From positions 29,903,001-29,967,000 of the forward strand of contig CANTUV010000037.1 in NCBI GenBank assembly GCA_947685225.1: a stretch of DNA of 64,000 bases, written 5' to 3'. The stretch comes from Garcia nutans (taxonomy: Eukaryota; Streptophyta; Magnoliopsida; Malpighiales; Euphorbiaceae). Position 1 is the stretch's first letter, and each line of letters begins with the position of its first letter. This document shows positions 33,190 to 45,500 of this stretch, one piece after another. The notes below the pieces were generated by a model. The model saw only the letters and a program-made list of their open reading frames with translations, had not been told where the DNA came from and did not search any database. A program made the position numbers and the translations under genes.

Positions 33190-33598
33190 ATTTTACATTT
33201 GTCAATTCAGAAAGTGTATTGTGAGGATGAAAAATAATTAAAGTAATAAAAGATGCTTCTTTTCCATTTAAAATTTGTCATCACCTTTTGCTATTGTGTT
33301 TATTTATTTCATCCATATCTGGTCAAATACTTATAATAGTGCACATAGAATAATTTTAACATTAACTCTATTTTATTAAATTGGGGAACAACCAAACATA
33401 AAGCCAGCATTCACAAGATCACTCCTGTTGCCAACTAGCCCTTTCGGGTTTTCTAATTGACGATTTTCTCTCTTTTAGCCCTAATTGTTGCCTAGCCCAC
33501 CCTTTCGGGTTTTCGGAACAAGCAGACTCCTCTAACTTTTGCCTAGGCCTCCCTTTTTGGGTTTTCAACCTAGCGAGCTCTCTCTCTCTCTTTTTATT
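33190..33598. other. Spacer between integrase and antisense genes of E2, with repeats
   Basis: Two or three units like CCCTTTCGGGTTTTC ... AATTGTTGCCTAGCCCACC occupy 33420-33590. They resemble the units in the DUF7745-like intron (22240-22470) and the matching spacer of E1 (7860-8010). 33190-33420 is AT-rich and without features that I can see. Confidence 0.65.
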
Positions 33599-34740
33599 TC
33601 ATACATAAAACTTCTTCAACCTGTCAATGTTTACTGGTTCACTAAATTCGTTCCCGTCCATGTCTGATAACTTCACCGCACTTTTGTTCATGACTTGTTT
33701 CACGACATATGGCCCTTCCCAGCTAGGCCTGAACTTCCCTCTTGGATCAGATACATTAGGCTTACATTGCTTCAACACCAAATCCCCAACTCTGAATTTT
33801 CTGATTTTAACCCTTCTATTGTAGGCCCAAGCTATCTTCTTTTGATACGGTTGGTGATGATACAGTGCTTTTAACCTTCTCTCTTCTAGTAAATCTAACT
33901 ATGTATCTGCTCGCTACCCATTCCATTTCAGGCAGTTTGGCTTCCAAGACTACTCTTAATGACTTGATTTCTATTTCAATTGGCAACACTGCTTCCATCC
34001 CATAAACCAAAGAGAATGGTGTCATTCCAGTAGGTGTTCACACACTTGTCCTATATCCCCATAAAGCAAAGGGAAGCATCTCTGACCAATCCCTGTAAGT
34101 CTTGGTCATTTTGGATAGAATTTGCTTAATTGTCTTGTTTGTTGCTTCTACTGCACCATTAGCCTTTGGTCTATAAGGAGAGGATCTATGATGATGGATG
34201 CAGTACTTTGAGAAAAAAATCCTTAAATGCTCCTTGAAACTGTACCCCATTGTCTGATATCACACTATGTGGGACCCCGTATCTGCAGATGAGGTTCTTT
34301 TCAATAAACCTAGCCATTTGGCTTGCACCCAGTTTGTTGAAGGATTCAGCTTTGACCCATTTTGAAAAATAATCTACTGCTACCACAATGAAACAGTGAC
34401 CGTTTGAAGCTGTCGGATGTGTCTCTCCTATAATGTCGATACCCTAGGTGGAAAATGTCCAGGGTAAAGACATAGAATGTAATTCATTAGGAGACATGTG
34501 ATTCAAGTTACCATACATCTGACATTGTTGGCACTTCTTTACAAATTCAATACAATCTTTCTCCATGGTCAACCAGTAATAACCTTGTTGAATAATCTTC
34601 TTAACTAGGGCCAAACCACTCATGTGTGGACCGTAACTTCCCGCATGTATCTCTGACATGATGCACTCCACTTCAGGCTTTCTTAAACATCTCAAATGCA
34701 CCTCCATCAGGCCATCTTCAATATAACTCCCCATGGAAGG
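33599..34740 (-). pseudogene. pol: E2 integrase
   Basis: Reading right to left: zinc-binding region SYGPHMSGLALVKKII ... KKCQQCQMYG, core VAVDYFSKWVKAESFNKLGA, PHSVISDNGVQFQG, HHHRSSPYRPKANGAVEATN and MTPFSLVYGMEAVLPIEIEI, then PSWEGPYVVKQVMNKSAVKL to the TAA at 33599. Breaks: TAG near 34445, a shift near 34215, TGA near 34037 (after GYRTSV), a shift near 33905. The split that S1 makes in E1 is absent here, giving the uninterrupted reference for that insertion. Confidence 0.9.
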
Positions 34741-35440
34741 TGATGTATTGTAATGACCACCGCCTTATGGCTCTTCTCTCTTTCTTTGTTGCCCCCGACG
34801 GGTATTCTCTTTCCTCCAGAAATTGCCTTATAGTATCATACCACGCATCATGGTCTGTATCAATTTCCATGATTGTCTCATATTCATAGCAAGGAGTTGA
34901 TGAACTGGTCAATATCAGAGGCTTAAGAAATAAACTGAGAGGATTTTCCCATACCGAAGCCATTGTGGTCAGGGCATTAGCCATCTGATTTTCTTCTCTT
35001 GACAGGTGTATAAACCTACACTCCTTAAAATTTTTCTTCATCATGGTCAAGTAATGGTGGTATGGTTTTAATTTTTCTTCTTTCAACTCCCACTCTCCAT
35101 TTACTTGGGATACTACTAGCAATGAATCACCATAAACTTCCACCTTATCCACCTTCATAATCATTAGGGTTTCCAAATTGAAAATTCAAGCTTCGTACTC
35201 CACCATATTATTAGTTGCCCTAAATTTCAACTTTTTGGCTAAAGGGATGAGCTCCCCTTCAGGCGATTCTAGTATAACTCCCAAATCTGCTCCTTTCCTA
35301 TTTACTGCTCCATCAAAATACATTTTCCACCCTTGTACTTCAATTGCTTCTAAATGTTCATCCAGAAATTCAAAGATTACTTCTTCACTATCTGGTAATG
35401 GTTATTGGGCCAGGAATTCTGCCACCACTCTACTTTGATT
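34741..35440 (-). pseudogene. pol: E2 archaeal-type second RNase H and linker
   Basis: KMYFDGAVNRKGADLGVILE (about 35330), LAKKLKFRATNNMVEYEA, VEVYGDSLLVVSQVNGEWEL and REENQMANALTTMAS. This copy has the usual FDGA and VYGDS motifs, where E1 has FDRA and VFGNS. An in-frame stop near 35190 splits it. Confidence 0.87.
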
Positions 35441-36704
35441 GTTTTCCTGGTTACATACTCAATCTCAAATTCTTCTAATATTATCAACCATCGACCATAT
35501 TTCCCAATCAAAGAGGGTGTCTCCCTTAAGTACTTCATGGGATCCAACCTGGAAATTGCTTGCACACTATACGATTGAAAGTAATGCCGTAACTTCTTAG
35601 AAGACCAAACCACGGCTATACATGTCTTTTCAATGATACTTTACTTAATTTCATAAGGTAGGAGCATTCTACTCAAATAGTAAACTGCATGCTCAATCCC
35701 TGACTCATCTGCTTGGTCTAGCATGGCTCTTATCGACTCTTCTTCTACTGCTAAGTACAGTAATAGAGGTTTACTGGGTTTAGGTGGTCTTAAAATAGGT
35801 GGATTCAACAAATACTCTTTTATTCGCTCAAAGGCCTTTTGACATTCTTCATTCCATATGACCGGCTGATTCTTTCTAAGCAATTTGAAGATAGGCTCAC
35901 AAATTGTTGTGAGTTTTGCTATGAATCTACTAATGTATTTTAATTTACCAATGAATCCCCAAACTTCTCTCTCCGTCTTAGGGGCAGGCATATCCCTGAT
36001 TGCTTTAACTTTGTCAGGATCTATCTCAATGTCATTTGGACCAATAACATGTCCTATTAATTTGCCTGAAGTAACCTCGAACACACACTTCTTTGGGTTC
36101 AATCTTAGCTTATATTTCAAAGCTCTATCGAAGAATAATTCTAAGTTTTGGAAGTGTTATTCCCTTGTATCCGATTTAACCATTATATCATCAACATATA
36201 CTTCAACTTCTTTGTGCATCATGTCATGAAATAATGTGGTGGCCATCCTTTGGTAGGTTGCTCCAGCATTCTTTAAGCCGAACGACATCACCCTATAATA
36301 AAATATACCCCATGTAGTAATGAAAGCAGTTTTGGCTTTATCCTCTTGGGCCATTAACACTTGATTGTATCTAGAAAATTCATCTACAAATGAGTGTAGC
36401 ATGCTAGAGGCTGCACTATCAATGAGGAAATCTATATGAGTTAATGGAAAATCATCCTTAGGGGAAGCCTTGTTCAAATCTCCATAGTCCACACAGACCC
36501 TTATTTTCCCATCTTTCTTTGGCACGGGTACTATGTTGGTTAGCCAATCTGGGTATTGTATTACTTCAAGGAACTTCACTTATATTTGCTTAGTGACCTC
36601 TTCTTTAACCAATTTAGCCCACTCAGGTCTTAATCACCTAAGCTTTTTTTTGACAGGTTTCATGTGAGTGTGAGTTGGAATATGATGCTCGGCTATGTCT
36701 CGAT
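35441..36704 (-). pseudogene. pol: E2 reverse transcriptase and first RNase H
   Basis: NIVPVPKKDGKIRVCVDYGD, LNKASPKDDFPLTHIDFLID, the palm motif VEVYVDDIMVKSDTRE (typical of the Tat/Athila branch), then KYKLRLNPKKCVFEVTSGKL, the WNEECQKAFERIKEYL connection and RNase H (PLLLYLAVEEES ... AVYYLSRMLL). Stops at about 36155 and 35640 and upstream at 36580 and 36640 break the frame. This is the segment largely missing from E1. Confidence 0.9.
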
Positions 36705-38132
36705 CTATTCCAGGCATATCCTCATAAGACCAAGCAAACACTTCTTCATATTTTTTGAATATTTTTTCAAATCTCTCTCTCTCTCATCAGGAGTAAGGTC
36801 GGATGCTATGCTAATGTTTTTAGGATTTTCGGTTGTTCCCAAATTTAATGATTGTGTGTTAACAAAATTAATATTAAAGATGCTCATGTAACTGCTATTT
36901 GAATGTATGCAACCATTAGGAGAAACATCACACAAGTAAGCAAAATCAGACTTTATTGCATTCATTTTGGAAAAGAAAACATCATCATCCTCATACAAAG
37001 CAGACAAATTAAAATCAAAATCAAAATCATTGTTCTCAGAATCATAAAGCAAGATGTCTTCAAACTTTTCTTCGACCAGGGCAGCAATCTCTTCCAGAGT
37101 CTTCTCGGCTTTCAAGATAGCTTCATTCTTCTCTTTTGGATTGGATTCTTTGCTGGTTGGTAGGGTGAGTTCTTTCTTCACTTGCTCCGCTAGCTCAGCA
37201 ACATCTACAAAAATTTCAAAACCTGGAATTAACTTACCCATGAACATGATCGCCTCGAGCTTTCCTTGGAGTGGTCCCATATCTGGAGCCTTGACAAAGA
37301 TCTCTTCAAGTAGTGGGAAGCTCATCTTCTCACTCTTCTTTGGCTGGACATCATTGGCTTCATCATATCCCAACCCTTTCTTGGAAGTTTGAGTTCTAAA
37401 ATCTGGCAACTTTGTCAAACCGGCCTTACTCTTTCCAAGACCAGCTCCGGGAAGGTAGTTCATGTTCTTCATCATATTCAAGACTTTGGAGTTCACTACT
37501 TCATCATTAGAAATTGCAGCTACTTGGAAACCATTGAGAGGCCTCTCAATCATTAGAGTGTTAATAATCTCATTATCTTCAGCTTCAATGACCACTGTCT
37601 CATCTCCGTTGGGGAACTTGATCTTTTGATGAAGGGTGGAAGGAACTCCACCAAGAGGATGAAACCATGGTCGCCCCAAGAGCAAGGCGAAGGTAACTGG
37701 TATGTCTAAAACAACAAACTCAACAATAGATTCAATTGGACCAACCTTGACAACCGCTTTGAAAGTCCCTTCGGCACGCCTCTTAGTGTTGTCATAAGCA
37801 CGAATTGTTACCTCGGTCGGGTTTAGATCTCTTGTTGACATAGCTAGCTTTGGCAATATCTTAAGTGGACAAACATTTATGGTGGACCCATCATCAACCA
37901 TTACACAAGGAGTCCTCATCCCCTTAACTTCTACTTTGATAAAGAGAGGGCGGATGTGCTCTCTCCCCTCCTCCGGTAAGTTCGTATCCAAAAAAGAAAC
38001 TGCTCCCAAATTAACTTCACTCTTCTCTTGGACCTCTTCACATTTCATTACCCCTCCAATTTTTATGAAGTTGATCAGCTCCTCCGATGTCGTGGAGGTA
38101 GAAATTGGCATGCTAGCCAAGGCTTTGGCCAT
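36705..38132 (-). CDS. pro: E2 protease with G-patch and acidic linker, 475-codon open frame
   Basis: Longest open frame of E2. Residues about 60-165: retropepsin-like domain with VMVDDGSTINVCPLKILP (D-D-G-S form) and FALLLGRPWFHPL. About 210-255: MKNMNYLPGAGLGKSKAGL and KKGLGYDEA, a G-patch-like motif of the kind often attached to plant Tat proteases. The rest is an acidic, low-complexity linker to RT. The frame is intact but isolated: gag upstream and RT downstream are in other frames or broken. The chosen ATG is simply the first; the natural protein would be cut from a polyprotein. Confidence 0.85.
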   Translation of the reverse strand: MAKALASMPISTSTTSEELINFIKIGGVMKCEEVQEKSEVNLGAVSFLDTNLPEEGREHIRPLFIKVEVKGMRTPCVMVDDGSTINVCPLKILPKLAMSTRDLNPTEVTIRAYDNTKRRAEGTFKAVVKVGPIESIVEFVVLDIPVTFALLLGRPWFHPLGGVPSTLHQKIKFPNGDETVVIEAEDNEIINTLMIERPLNGFQVAAISNDEVVNSKVLNMMKNMNYLPGAGLGKSKAGLTKLPDFRTQTSKKGLGYDEANDVQPKKSEKMSFPLLEEIFVKAPDMGPLQGKLEAIMFMGKLIPGFEIFVDVAELAEQVKKELTLPTSKESNPKEKNEAILKAEKTLEEIAALVEEKFEDILLYDSENNDFDFDFNLSALYEDDDVFFSKMNAIKSDFAYLCDVSPNGCIHSNSSYMSIFNINFVNTQSLNLGTTENPKNISIASDLTPDERERDLKKYSKNMKKCLLGLMRICLE

Positions 38133-40037
38133 AGTTTCTCGGTGCTTTTTAGAAGTAACTAATGAGTCCCAAATGCTAACACTTGTTTGTGTTCTTTTTC
38201 AATTGCTTGAGCACAACATCATTTTCTTCTTCTTTATTTCCTACTTCAAATTCCTTACCCTTATTAGTTTCTATCTCCTTAGGTGGTGGCCTTGCATAAG
38301 GCTTACTAGATCTAGTATTCATTACTTCATCTTCTTCGGGCTCGGACCAAGTCCACTCCTCCTTCTTGGATACAATATCATCATCACTATCGCTTGAATC
38401 CCAAAACCCATTGACAACACAAATTGTTACTTCTCCATCCATCATAGCTTGTTTAATTTCACCAAATACCTCTTCTTCTTTGGTTTCTTCTCCACCCACA
38501 TCTTGAAAAGAAGACATGACAAAATCCTCATGCAAACCTCCTCCAATCATGAAGGTTGCTGGTGGTGGTACCCTATTGAATTTTGGTAATGGGTTGTCTT
38601 TAGTGTTTGGCTTATTGGGCTCGGGTAGCTTCCCATTATCAATTAGATTTTGGATCTCATGTCTCAACCTCACACATCTATCTGTGTCATGCCCTTGCAT
38701 TTGGTGAAATTGACAAAATGCTTTAGTGTCAAAATTAGGTGGGAGAGGGTTAGGACAAGGACGAGGATTTAAGGGTTGTAGCAATCCCTTTCTTTGAAGC
38801 TTATTGAGAACCCAAGACATTGGTTTCCCCAATTCTGAAAATTGTCTCCTCATTCCTTGGTTAGTAGCATTAACACCGATGGCCTTTTGCATGCTTTGGC
38901 TACCGGATTCATAGCTCCCTTTCTCGTTCCTTTTTGTTGCAAAATGGCTCTTCTCTCTCTACCATTCTTCAATTTGCAAACCAGCTTGAAGAAGGTCTTT
39001 GAAATCACGGATGAGTGTATGAGACATCCTCTCACGAAGACTAGGCTACACCCCTCTCACAATCATCCTTATTTGATCGGATTCATCGGGCCTCTTCTTG
39101 AGCAAAGCAGCCTTGTTTCTCCATCTCTTCACATAATCTACAAAATTCTCATTCGAACTTTGCCTAATGGACTCCACTTCCATTAAGGTAACTTCCAACT
39201 CGACATTATACCCATATTGCTGGATGAAGGCCTTATATAGCAAATCCCAATTCTTTTGTATTCCATCATCCAAGGTATTGAACCAATTTTGGATAATAGG
39301 GTCCAATGATAGCATAAAGTACCTTAGGGTTTAAGCCTTAGTAGTTCGGGCATACTGCATGGCAGTGATATACTGCTTCACATGGAGATGAGGATTTCTG
39401 ATTCCATCAAACTTCACAAAAGATGGCATCTTGAACTTGTACGAAACTTCTTCATCTAGCTCAAATAATTTGTCAACTTCGGACATTTCCTCGGTTTTCA
39501 TCTTCTTCTCAAATTTCTTTTCCAAATCAGCAATCATCTTTTCAACATCAAAAATTTTGATCTTCTCCATAGTTGATCTTTCAACAATCTTCGGTTCTTT
39601 CTTCTTCTCTTGAGCATCTTAGTAGTATTGAGCCCAATCATCATCATCATCAATGATCACTTTTTCATCATCAAAAACTACTTCACCAACTTTGGCCTTC
39701 CCTTTGTCCTTTGGCTTCTTGGTGCTAGCAGATGCCTCGGCATGATTTTCTAAGATTGTAGTCAATTGGTTCTTCATGGTCTAGCTAGGGCCTCTTTTAT
39801 TTCTTCCATCTTGGCGTTGAGGGCCTCATCCACCATTCTTTGAATTTGTTCGGGCTCCATTGTTTTTGGTGAGCAAGTGATTGAGTCATTGCTAGATACT
39901 TCGTCTCTGGCGTAGGTCGGATTGTTGTAAGCTTTTGAACTTCTTTCGTAATCTAGGGCTGTGAGCCAGAAAGGATCAATGATATGAGATGTAAATTTAT
40001 GCATGTATGCATGTATGTACAAACAATCGACAAACAA
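38133..40037 (-). pseudogene. gag: Tat-type gag, decayed (E2)
   Basis: Four overlapping pieces: 40037-39774 (MEPEQIQRMVDEALNAKMEE), 39570-39331 (SYKFKMPSFVKFDGIRNPHL), 39315-39046 (ENFVDYVKRWRNKAALLKKR) and 38892-38176 (CQFHQMQGHDTDRC, a CX2HX4HX4C knuckle, and WDSSDSDDDIV acidic tail). Stops after ALARP, TTKA and RGV and a shift near 38880 break it. A 239-codon C-terminal piece is open. Confidence 0.87.
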
Positions 40038-41052
40038 GGATAATTAGGACGTTCCTTCCAACCTTATAATATCCACACACGAATGGCGAGTCTCTTTTCC
40101 TAGGTATATGGTTAACAAAATACCAATATGGGGTACCTCGTTTTCAAATATTTCCCTCAGATGTTTCAACCAATAGTAAAATTTTTGAAAATGGAAATCA
40201 ACTTATGATAATTCCCATTAATTAGGTTTTAATCCATTTAACCAACTAATGTAGCTTTTATGCTATATTGGATTAAAACTAAATTAAGAGGTTTATTATA
40301 GATAGATTTCTCACTTGAAAAAGTAACTAATGATTCATGCCAAAAACAAGCCCATGGTTAATTTATTCTTAGTATAAACTAGGCTCACAATTGATTTTTG
40401 GTATTTCATAATTGACCTAAATATTTTGCAAGCTCTTTGTAAGAAAAGGTTGGGTGAAAATAATTTTATTTCTAAGCCCATTGTAAAAAGATTTTAGAAA
40501 AAACATATTTTGGGCTTATTATTTGGGCCATGAGCAAAAGAATTTTTGATTTGTTTTTAGAAAAGTTTTATGTCCAAAGACCATCTTAAAAAATTTTGAA
40601 AATAGCTTTGGTTTTTTGGACTTTAAAGAAAAATTTATTTTAAGCTTACAATATACTTAGGTTATATTAGAAAAAGAACAAACCAAATAAGCCATGATTT
40701 AAGCCAAGATAAATTAACCATAGTCAAACAACATGCATTCAGGATAAAAACCTAAGGAAAGTAACTAGGCCAATTACATGAGCTTTAGTATTTGGGTAAC
40801 AAGGCTTAGGTTCCCATAGCAAGTATAAACCAAATGGTACAAGGCCATGAGTGGTTATTCCATGCTCGATCTCCATACCTTGGGTGAAAGTATGGTATCC
40901 CTTACATAACACAATACGGGTAACACTGGCGTCCTAACTCACACACACGATGCAATCTAATATGATGCAATGGATAATATCATTATAAGAAAGAATAGAA
41001 TAAAATAAAGACCAACGGAATCAACTTCTCTTGTCCCCAGTGGAGTCACCAC
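40038..41052 (-). other. Leader and primer-binding site of E2
   Basis: Untranslated leader collinear with 161-1225 of E1. The primer-binding site TGGTGACTCCAC (minus strand, 41041-41051) abuts the LTR. The leader carries the same pyrimidine tract plus CTCACAG just before the gag frame (about 39955-39965). The retained AAGAGAAGTTGATTCCGTTGG block follows the site in both copies. Confidence 0.75.
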
Positions 41053-43173
41053 TGTGAGCGGGGATTTTTGCCCCCACTCCCGGTGGAATGGTTCTTGCGA
41101 CTTCAGCACTGTTTAGGCTCGGGGCCTTAGAGAACATGGACCTAAGTCTGGTGAAAATGGAGTTGCCACCCGGACGAACTGGGAAAAAGAAAGGGGTGGA
41201 TGACTTGATTCTTAAGGAATCCCCAACCCCCTAATGGGTTCGGAAAGTTGGGTACGTGTGGGGAAGGTGAGAAATGGCACAGCACCCCCACAACGCCTGG
41301 TTCATTGGAACCGGCCTCCTTTACATATCTTAATATTATAAAATTCTTAAATATAACAATATTATCCATATTACACACAATAATTAAAACAAAGCATCGA
41401 TATATTGAAAATCAAAACAATGTCCAAGCAAAACAAATAAATAGACACCCATCCGAAGATGGAAACATGCCCTTACATCCATGCCTAAATAGGACACCCA
41501 CCGAAAGGTAGAAACATGTCCTTTACATTGGTTCTAAAATAGAAAAGCAAATTAAATTACATGATATTTAACTAATGAGGTACCCACCAAGTGGAAACAT
41601 ACCTCTTACAACATTTGGAAATCTAAATAAATCGATAAAAGTAAATAACCATTTATCGTAAATGAATCATTCATCAAAGGTATTAAATATCAATAAAAAG
41701 TAAACATCCATCCATGATAAATTAAATAAAACAAGCATTAAAGTTAAATAAATTAAAGCATATAAAATAAATCAAAGCATAATCAAATATAGAATTGAAT
41801 AAGGCAAATAAAAATCTAAATTATGGCTACTTTTTCCATATAGGGTTCTTTATTTCATGTGTTTAGGGTTTTGGAATTTATGGCTATTGTGAGTTTTTAA
41901 AGGAATTATAATAGATTAAGATTTTATGTTTTAAAAGGTTGATAAAGTTCTTTGATTAACCAAATTAGTGTTTGAATGGTGAAATCATGAAACTAGGGTT
42001 TGGACACTTCAAAACATTTAGATTATGACTATTAGTTACTGAATTATATTTTTAAGCTTACTATGTAAAATTATAACATTTATATTTATATGGTTTTTAA
42101 AGTTTTAAAGGATTAGGGTTTAGAAAAAATTAGGGTTTAAGGTTTTAAGGGGGTTAGGGTTTACTATTTTGAGTTTTGGAATTGAATTAGGGTTTTAGAA
42201 TTTTTGAATTAGGGTTTCGGGTAATGAGTTAACTTTTTGGATTGGAAAAAACAATTGATAACTTTATGAAGTTTTATGAAAATAAATAAATGATTTAAAG
42301 TTTATAAAAGCAAAAAAGAAGTTTTTAGGGCTTTTGGAAGGAAACAGAACACAATTTAGAGTTTTGAAAATTTAGAAAGCAAATTAGGGTTTTGGGGTAT
42401 AGAAGAAGCAAACTAACAACTTTAAACTTTTGGAAAACAATGCAACGAATTAAGGTTTTCAAACCTTAGAAAAAGTGAATTGTGGTTCTAAAGTTTTTGA
42501 ATTAAAAGAAAGAATGAGATGATTTAGCTACTGTGAAAAAATAAAAAAAATTAAGAATTCAAACCTTCTTTCGTAGGTTACACCAAAAATTACTTCTTGG
42601 ATGAACAAAAACAAAGACAAGCTTTGCTGCCTTTGAATTGCTTGAATTGTTTTTCTGCTCTCTCAAAAAATCAGATTGATTCACCTCTTTCCTAATTATT
42701 CACGGCATATATTATTCCTTAAGAAAAGGAAACCGAAACCTAATTGCAATAGGTTTCAGAAAATTTGCGTCGGAAAAATTTCACTGGCGAAAAAAAAACT
42801 GCTGCGGAAAAAAATGCGCTGGCAAAAAAGCTGCAGCAGCTGGCTGCTACAGCGGGCGCGCGAACTGGCCTGCGGGAAGGCAAAGGCCATTTCGCCCGCA
42901 GCAATTTCTTGAGGGCGAAATGGCCCATGGCCATGCCCCGCGCGCTGGTTTTCGGAGACGATTTTTTTGTCGCCGATTTTTATTTTTATTTTTTGATTTT
43001 TATTTGTTTATTTTTATTTTTTATTAATAAAAATTAGATACTAAAGCAAAAATTATTTAATTAAGATAACAAAAGTTATTTTGGACTATTTAAAATATAT
43101 TGGATAACACAAAAATTATTTTGGACTAAATAAAATATATTGGACCGGACTAGGTCAAACTTAAGGGTCTACA
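41053..43173 (-). repeat. 5' LTR of E2 (2121 bp), TATA region deleted
   Basis: Matches the 3' LTR 10008-12198 along its length. A 117-bp block present there is missing here, between copies of TTCCTA (around 42688-42694). The missing block holds the only good sense TATA box (CTATAAATAAG), so this promoter LTR is probably dead. Telo-box clusters at 42113-42165. Confidence 0.93.
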
Positions 43174-43718
43174 CCTATCCCGAGTCTGCCTAAAGCAGGA
43201 GCACTTGAATCTCTATTACCTTGAAATTCAGATCTGTAATGGTCCTCATCCGAAGTAGACGAAAGGATCTCATGGTCATCAGCTTGGGGTCCTCTAGATG
43301 ACGAAGCATCAGGATCTCTCACCCCCTAAAACCGGAAGTCTCAAAAATCTTGCTATGACTGTTGATATAATTTTTCAAAATGGGCAACCTGTTGACGACT
43401 AGTAGCTAACTCTTCTTGAAGTTTCTTATTTTGTTCCTCAAGCATCTACTGTGAGCCAGAAGGGAAAGAGTAAGAGCATACATAATCATGCATACATGTG
43501 GCATAAATTATCATGGAACAAGAAAACCTACCAGGTAATTCATGTCAATACCCTATGGATGAGATGGGATCTCCGGTTGATTAGAATGAGAAAATGGAGG
43601 AACGGTAAAGGAAGTTCTAACCTCATGACTAAATGAGTCAACAGCCTGCAACAATCATTAAAAAAGTCAAAATAAGTTAAGAAAGAAGCAATTGCAATGG
43701 AAAAATGGTAAATGTTTA
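43174..43718 (-). pseudogene. PMD gene of E1: exon 6 (part) and exon 5
   Basis: Exon 6 begins at 43448 after CTCACAG with a coiled-coil-like LEEQNKKLQEELATSRQQVA, and runs through DPDASSSRGPQADDHEILSS to 43174, where E2 interrupts it; the last codons are at 9924-10007. Exon 5 is 43645-43532, 114 nt, the same length as in E2's gene. A TAG opens exon 6 and further stops follow VAHFEKLYQQ. Confidence 0.83.
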
Positions 43719-44822
43719 TGTAATATCCCAGAATGTACCCTAGAAGTTTTGAGATAATTGTTGTTTTGTTTGAATTAAATGTATATGTGTAGTGGGAAAG
43801 GAAAGAATGTATAGAGAAAATGTATATGTTGTGTATATGGCAAGATATATAACATATATGTTGGTCAAAATGGTGGGTCAAGGGAAGAAGATATTTAATT
43901 TGTGAATTGTGAAATTACTAATAAGGACAAGTGAATATAAGGGAATTAGGATTTAAAAAAGGGGGTATTTAAGTAATTTTCATTTTTAATTGCTTGGTGG
44001 AGATTTAAAGAGAAGAGAATGTTGACTTTTCTTCATTTCTTCTTCTTTCCTTTCTCCTTTGATGGCCGGCCACCCAAAGCAAGAGAGAGCAAGATTATGT
44101 TTTGATGTTCAAGCTCAAAATTGAAGGAGTTTTAATGTGATTAAGTGAAAATCAAAGAAGTTTCATTATTTTGGTAAGTTCTCGTTCTTGTTCTCTTTTG
44201 TTATTTGAAGTTGTGTAAAAGTTTGAGTGTTGATACTTGATAGTAGGGTTGTATTGATTGTTATATGTTGAAATATGTTTGATTTAATTGATTGTGGAGT
44301 TGGTTTTGGTTTGAAGATGATAAGTTAAGTGGATGTTGGTATTGAAAGAGTAAGAGTGATGTTGGTTTTAGGGTTTTGAGTTGGTAAGTGTTGTTAATGT
44401 TAAGTTTGGTTTATTATTTTTGTTAGTCGTCATGATTTTTGGGTTTTGATGGAGTTAGAAGCTTGGAATACATGTTTTGGTCGAAGGCAGTAGCATTTGG
44501 GATGCCACGCCGTTGGCCTTGGTTGCCATGGCCGTGGCCATTTGTAGCCATGGCCGTGGAGGTGTGGAGTTAGGGAGACATAATCAATCTTTAACCCATG
44601 CCCATGGGGGTTGGGGTGGCCACGGCCTTGGGCTATAATGTGTGTTGTTGGATTGTTAATTGTGATCTAAAGGTCTAAGAGGAGGTTAACAAGTGATAAA
44701 TTGTATTGGAATTGATGTGGTTCATCATTGTTTTGGTTTAGGTTGTGAAGAAGGTGATTTGTCCTAATTTGAGAAGTGAAGAGTTCTTGGAAAAAGGAAG
44801 TGAATAGAGTTGTTTAAGTGGT

Positions 44823-44895
44823 GCTCAAGGTAAGTACAAACTACATTATTGCATATATGCTCAAGGTAAGTACAAACTACATTATTGCATATATT
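44823..44895 (+). repeat. Duplicated splice-donor unit in S3
   Basis: GCTCAAGGTAAGTACAAAC followed by TACATTATTGCATATAT occurs twice in direct succession, each with a good GGTAAGTAC donor. S2 and TkA have one copy at the matching place. Confidence 0.75.
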
Positions 44896-45202
44896 CATAT
44901 GATGTTGAGATTGAACATACATTTGATGATATTGATGATGCATATGAATAATGTTATGTTGTGTACAATGTGGGACATAATGTGAACATTGATGATGCAT
45001 ATGAATTACCTTAATGTAAGTTGAGACATAAAGAGATGTGAAATTAATGTGATGAGTTATAATGATGTGAATGATATGATTGAAGCATGCCTAGATGATA
45101 TGATTGAATAATGATATGTTTGTTTAGTTAATGTAATTGATATTGTGTATTATAATGAGAAATGAATTGAGAAAGTAATGTTTAAAGAGATAAATGAACG
45201 GA

Positions 45203-45500
45203 CCTATCTGCCTCCTGCGGAACCATGCGGACCCAGTGGTTGGGCAACCAAACTTGGACTACCGACCTGGTTGGGAGAAGGTTTGATATAGTCAGTATTA
45301 TACGTACCTATCTGCCTCCTGCGGAACCATGCGGACCCAGTGGTTTGGCCAACCGAACTTGGACTACCAACCTGGTTGGGGGAAGGTTCGTTACTGATAG
45401 TCTTATACGTGCCTATCTGCCTCCTGCGGAACCATGCGGACCCAGAGAGCTGGGCAACCGAACTTGGACTACCGACCTGGTTGGGGGAAGGTTCGTATAT
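45203..45500 (+). repeat. Three 105-bp tandem units in S3
   Basis: Unit CCTATCTGCCTCCTGCGGAA ... CATGCGGACCCAG ... ACTTGGACTACCGACCTGG ... GGTTGGGGGAAGGTT starting at 45203, 45307 and 45412. The units happen to read open in one frame (103 codons), but this is a repeat inside an LTR. Confidence 0.88.

Larger units (their letters stand above)
10008..43173 (-). mobile_element. Tat-lineage (Ogre-like) retrotransposon E2, host of nested insertions
   Basis: Minus-strand element: 5' LTR 41053-43173, primer-binding site 41041-41051, leader, gag, protease/G-patch, RT, RNase H, aRH, integrase (to 33599), antisense DUF7745-like gene, antisense PMD gene, 63-bp tandem repeats, polypurine tract (12199-12212) and 3' LTR 10008-12198. 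Flanking direct repeats are ACTAT (10003-10007) and CCTAT (43174-43178), one mismatch. Both flanks are the same PMD exon of E1, which confirms the ends independently. Removing the nested solo LTR (15614-21233) and TkA (22754-33032) leaves about 17.3 kb. Coding regions are decayed, but less than in E1. Confidence 0.9.
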
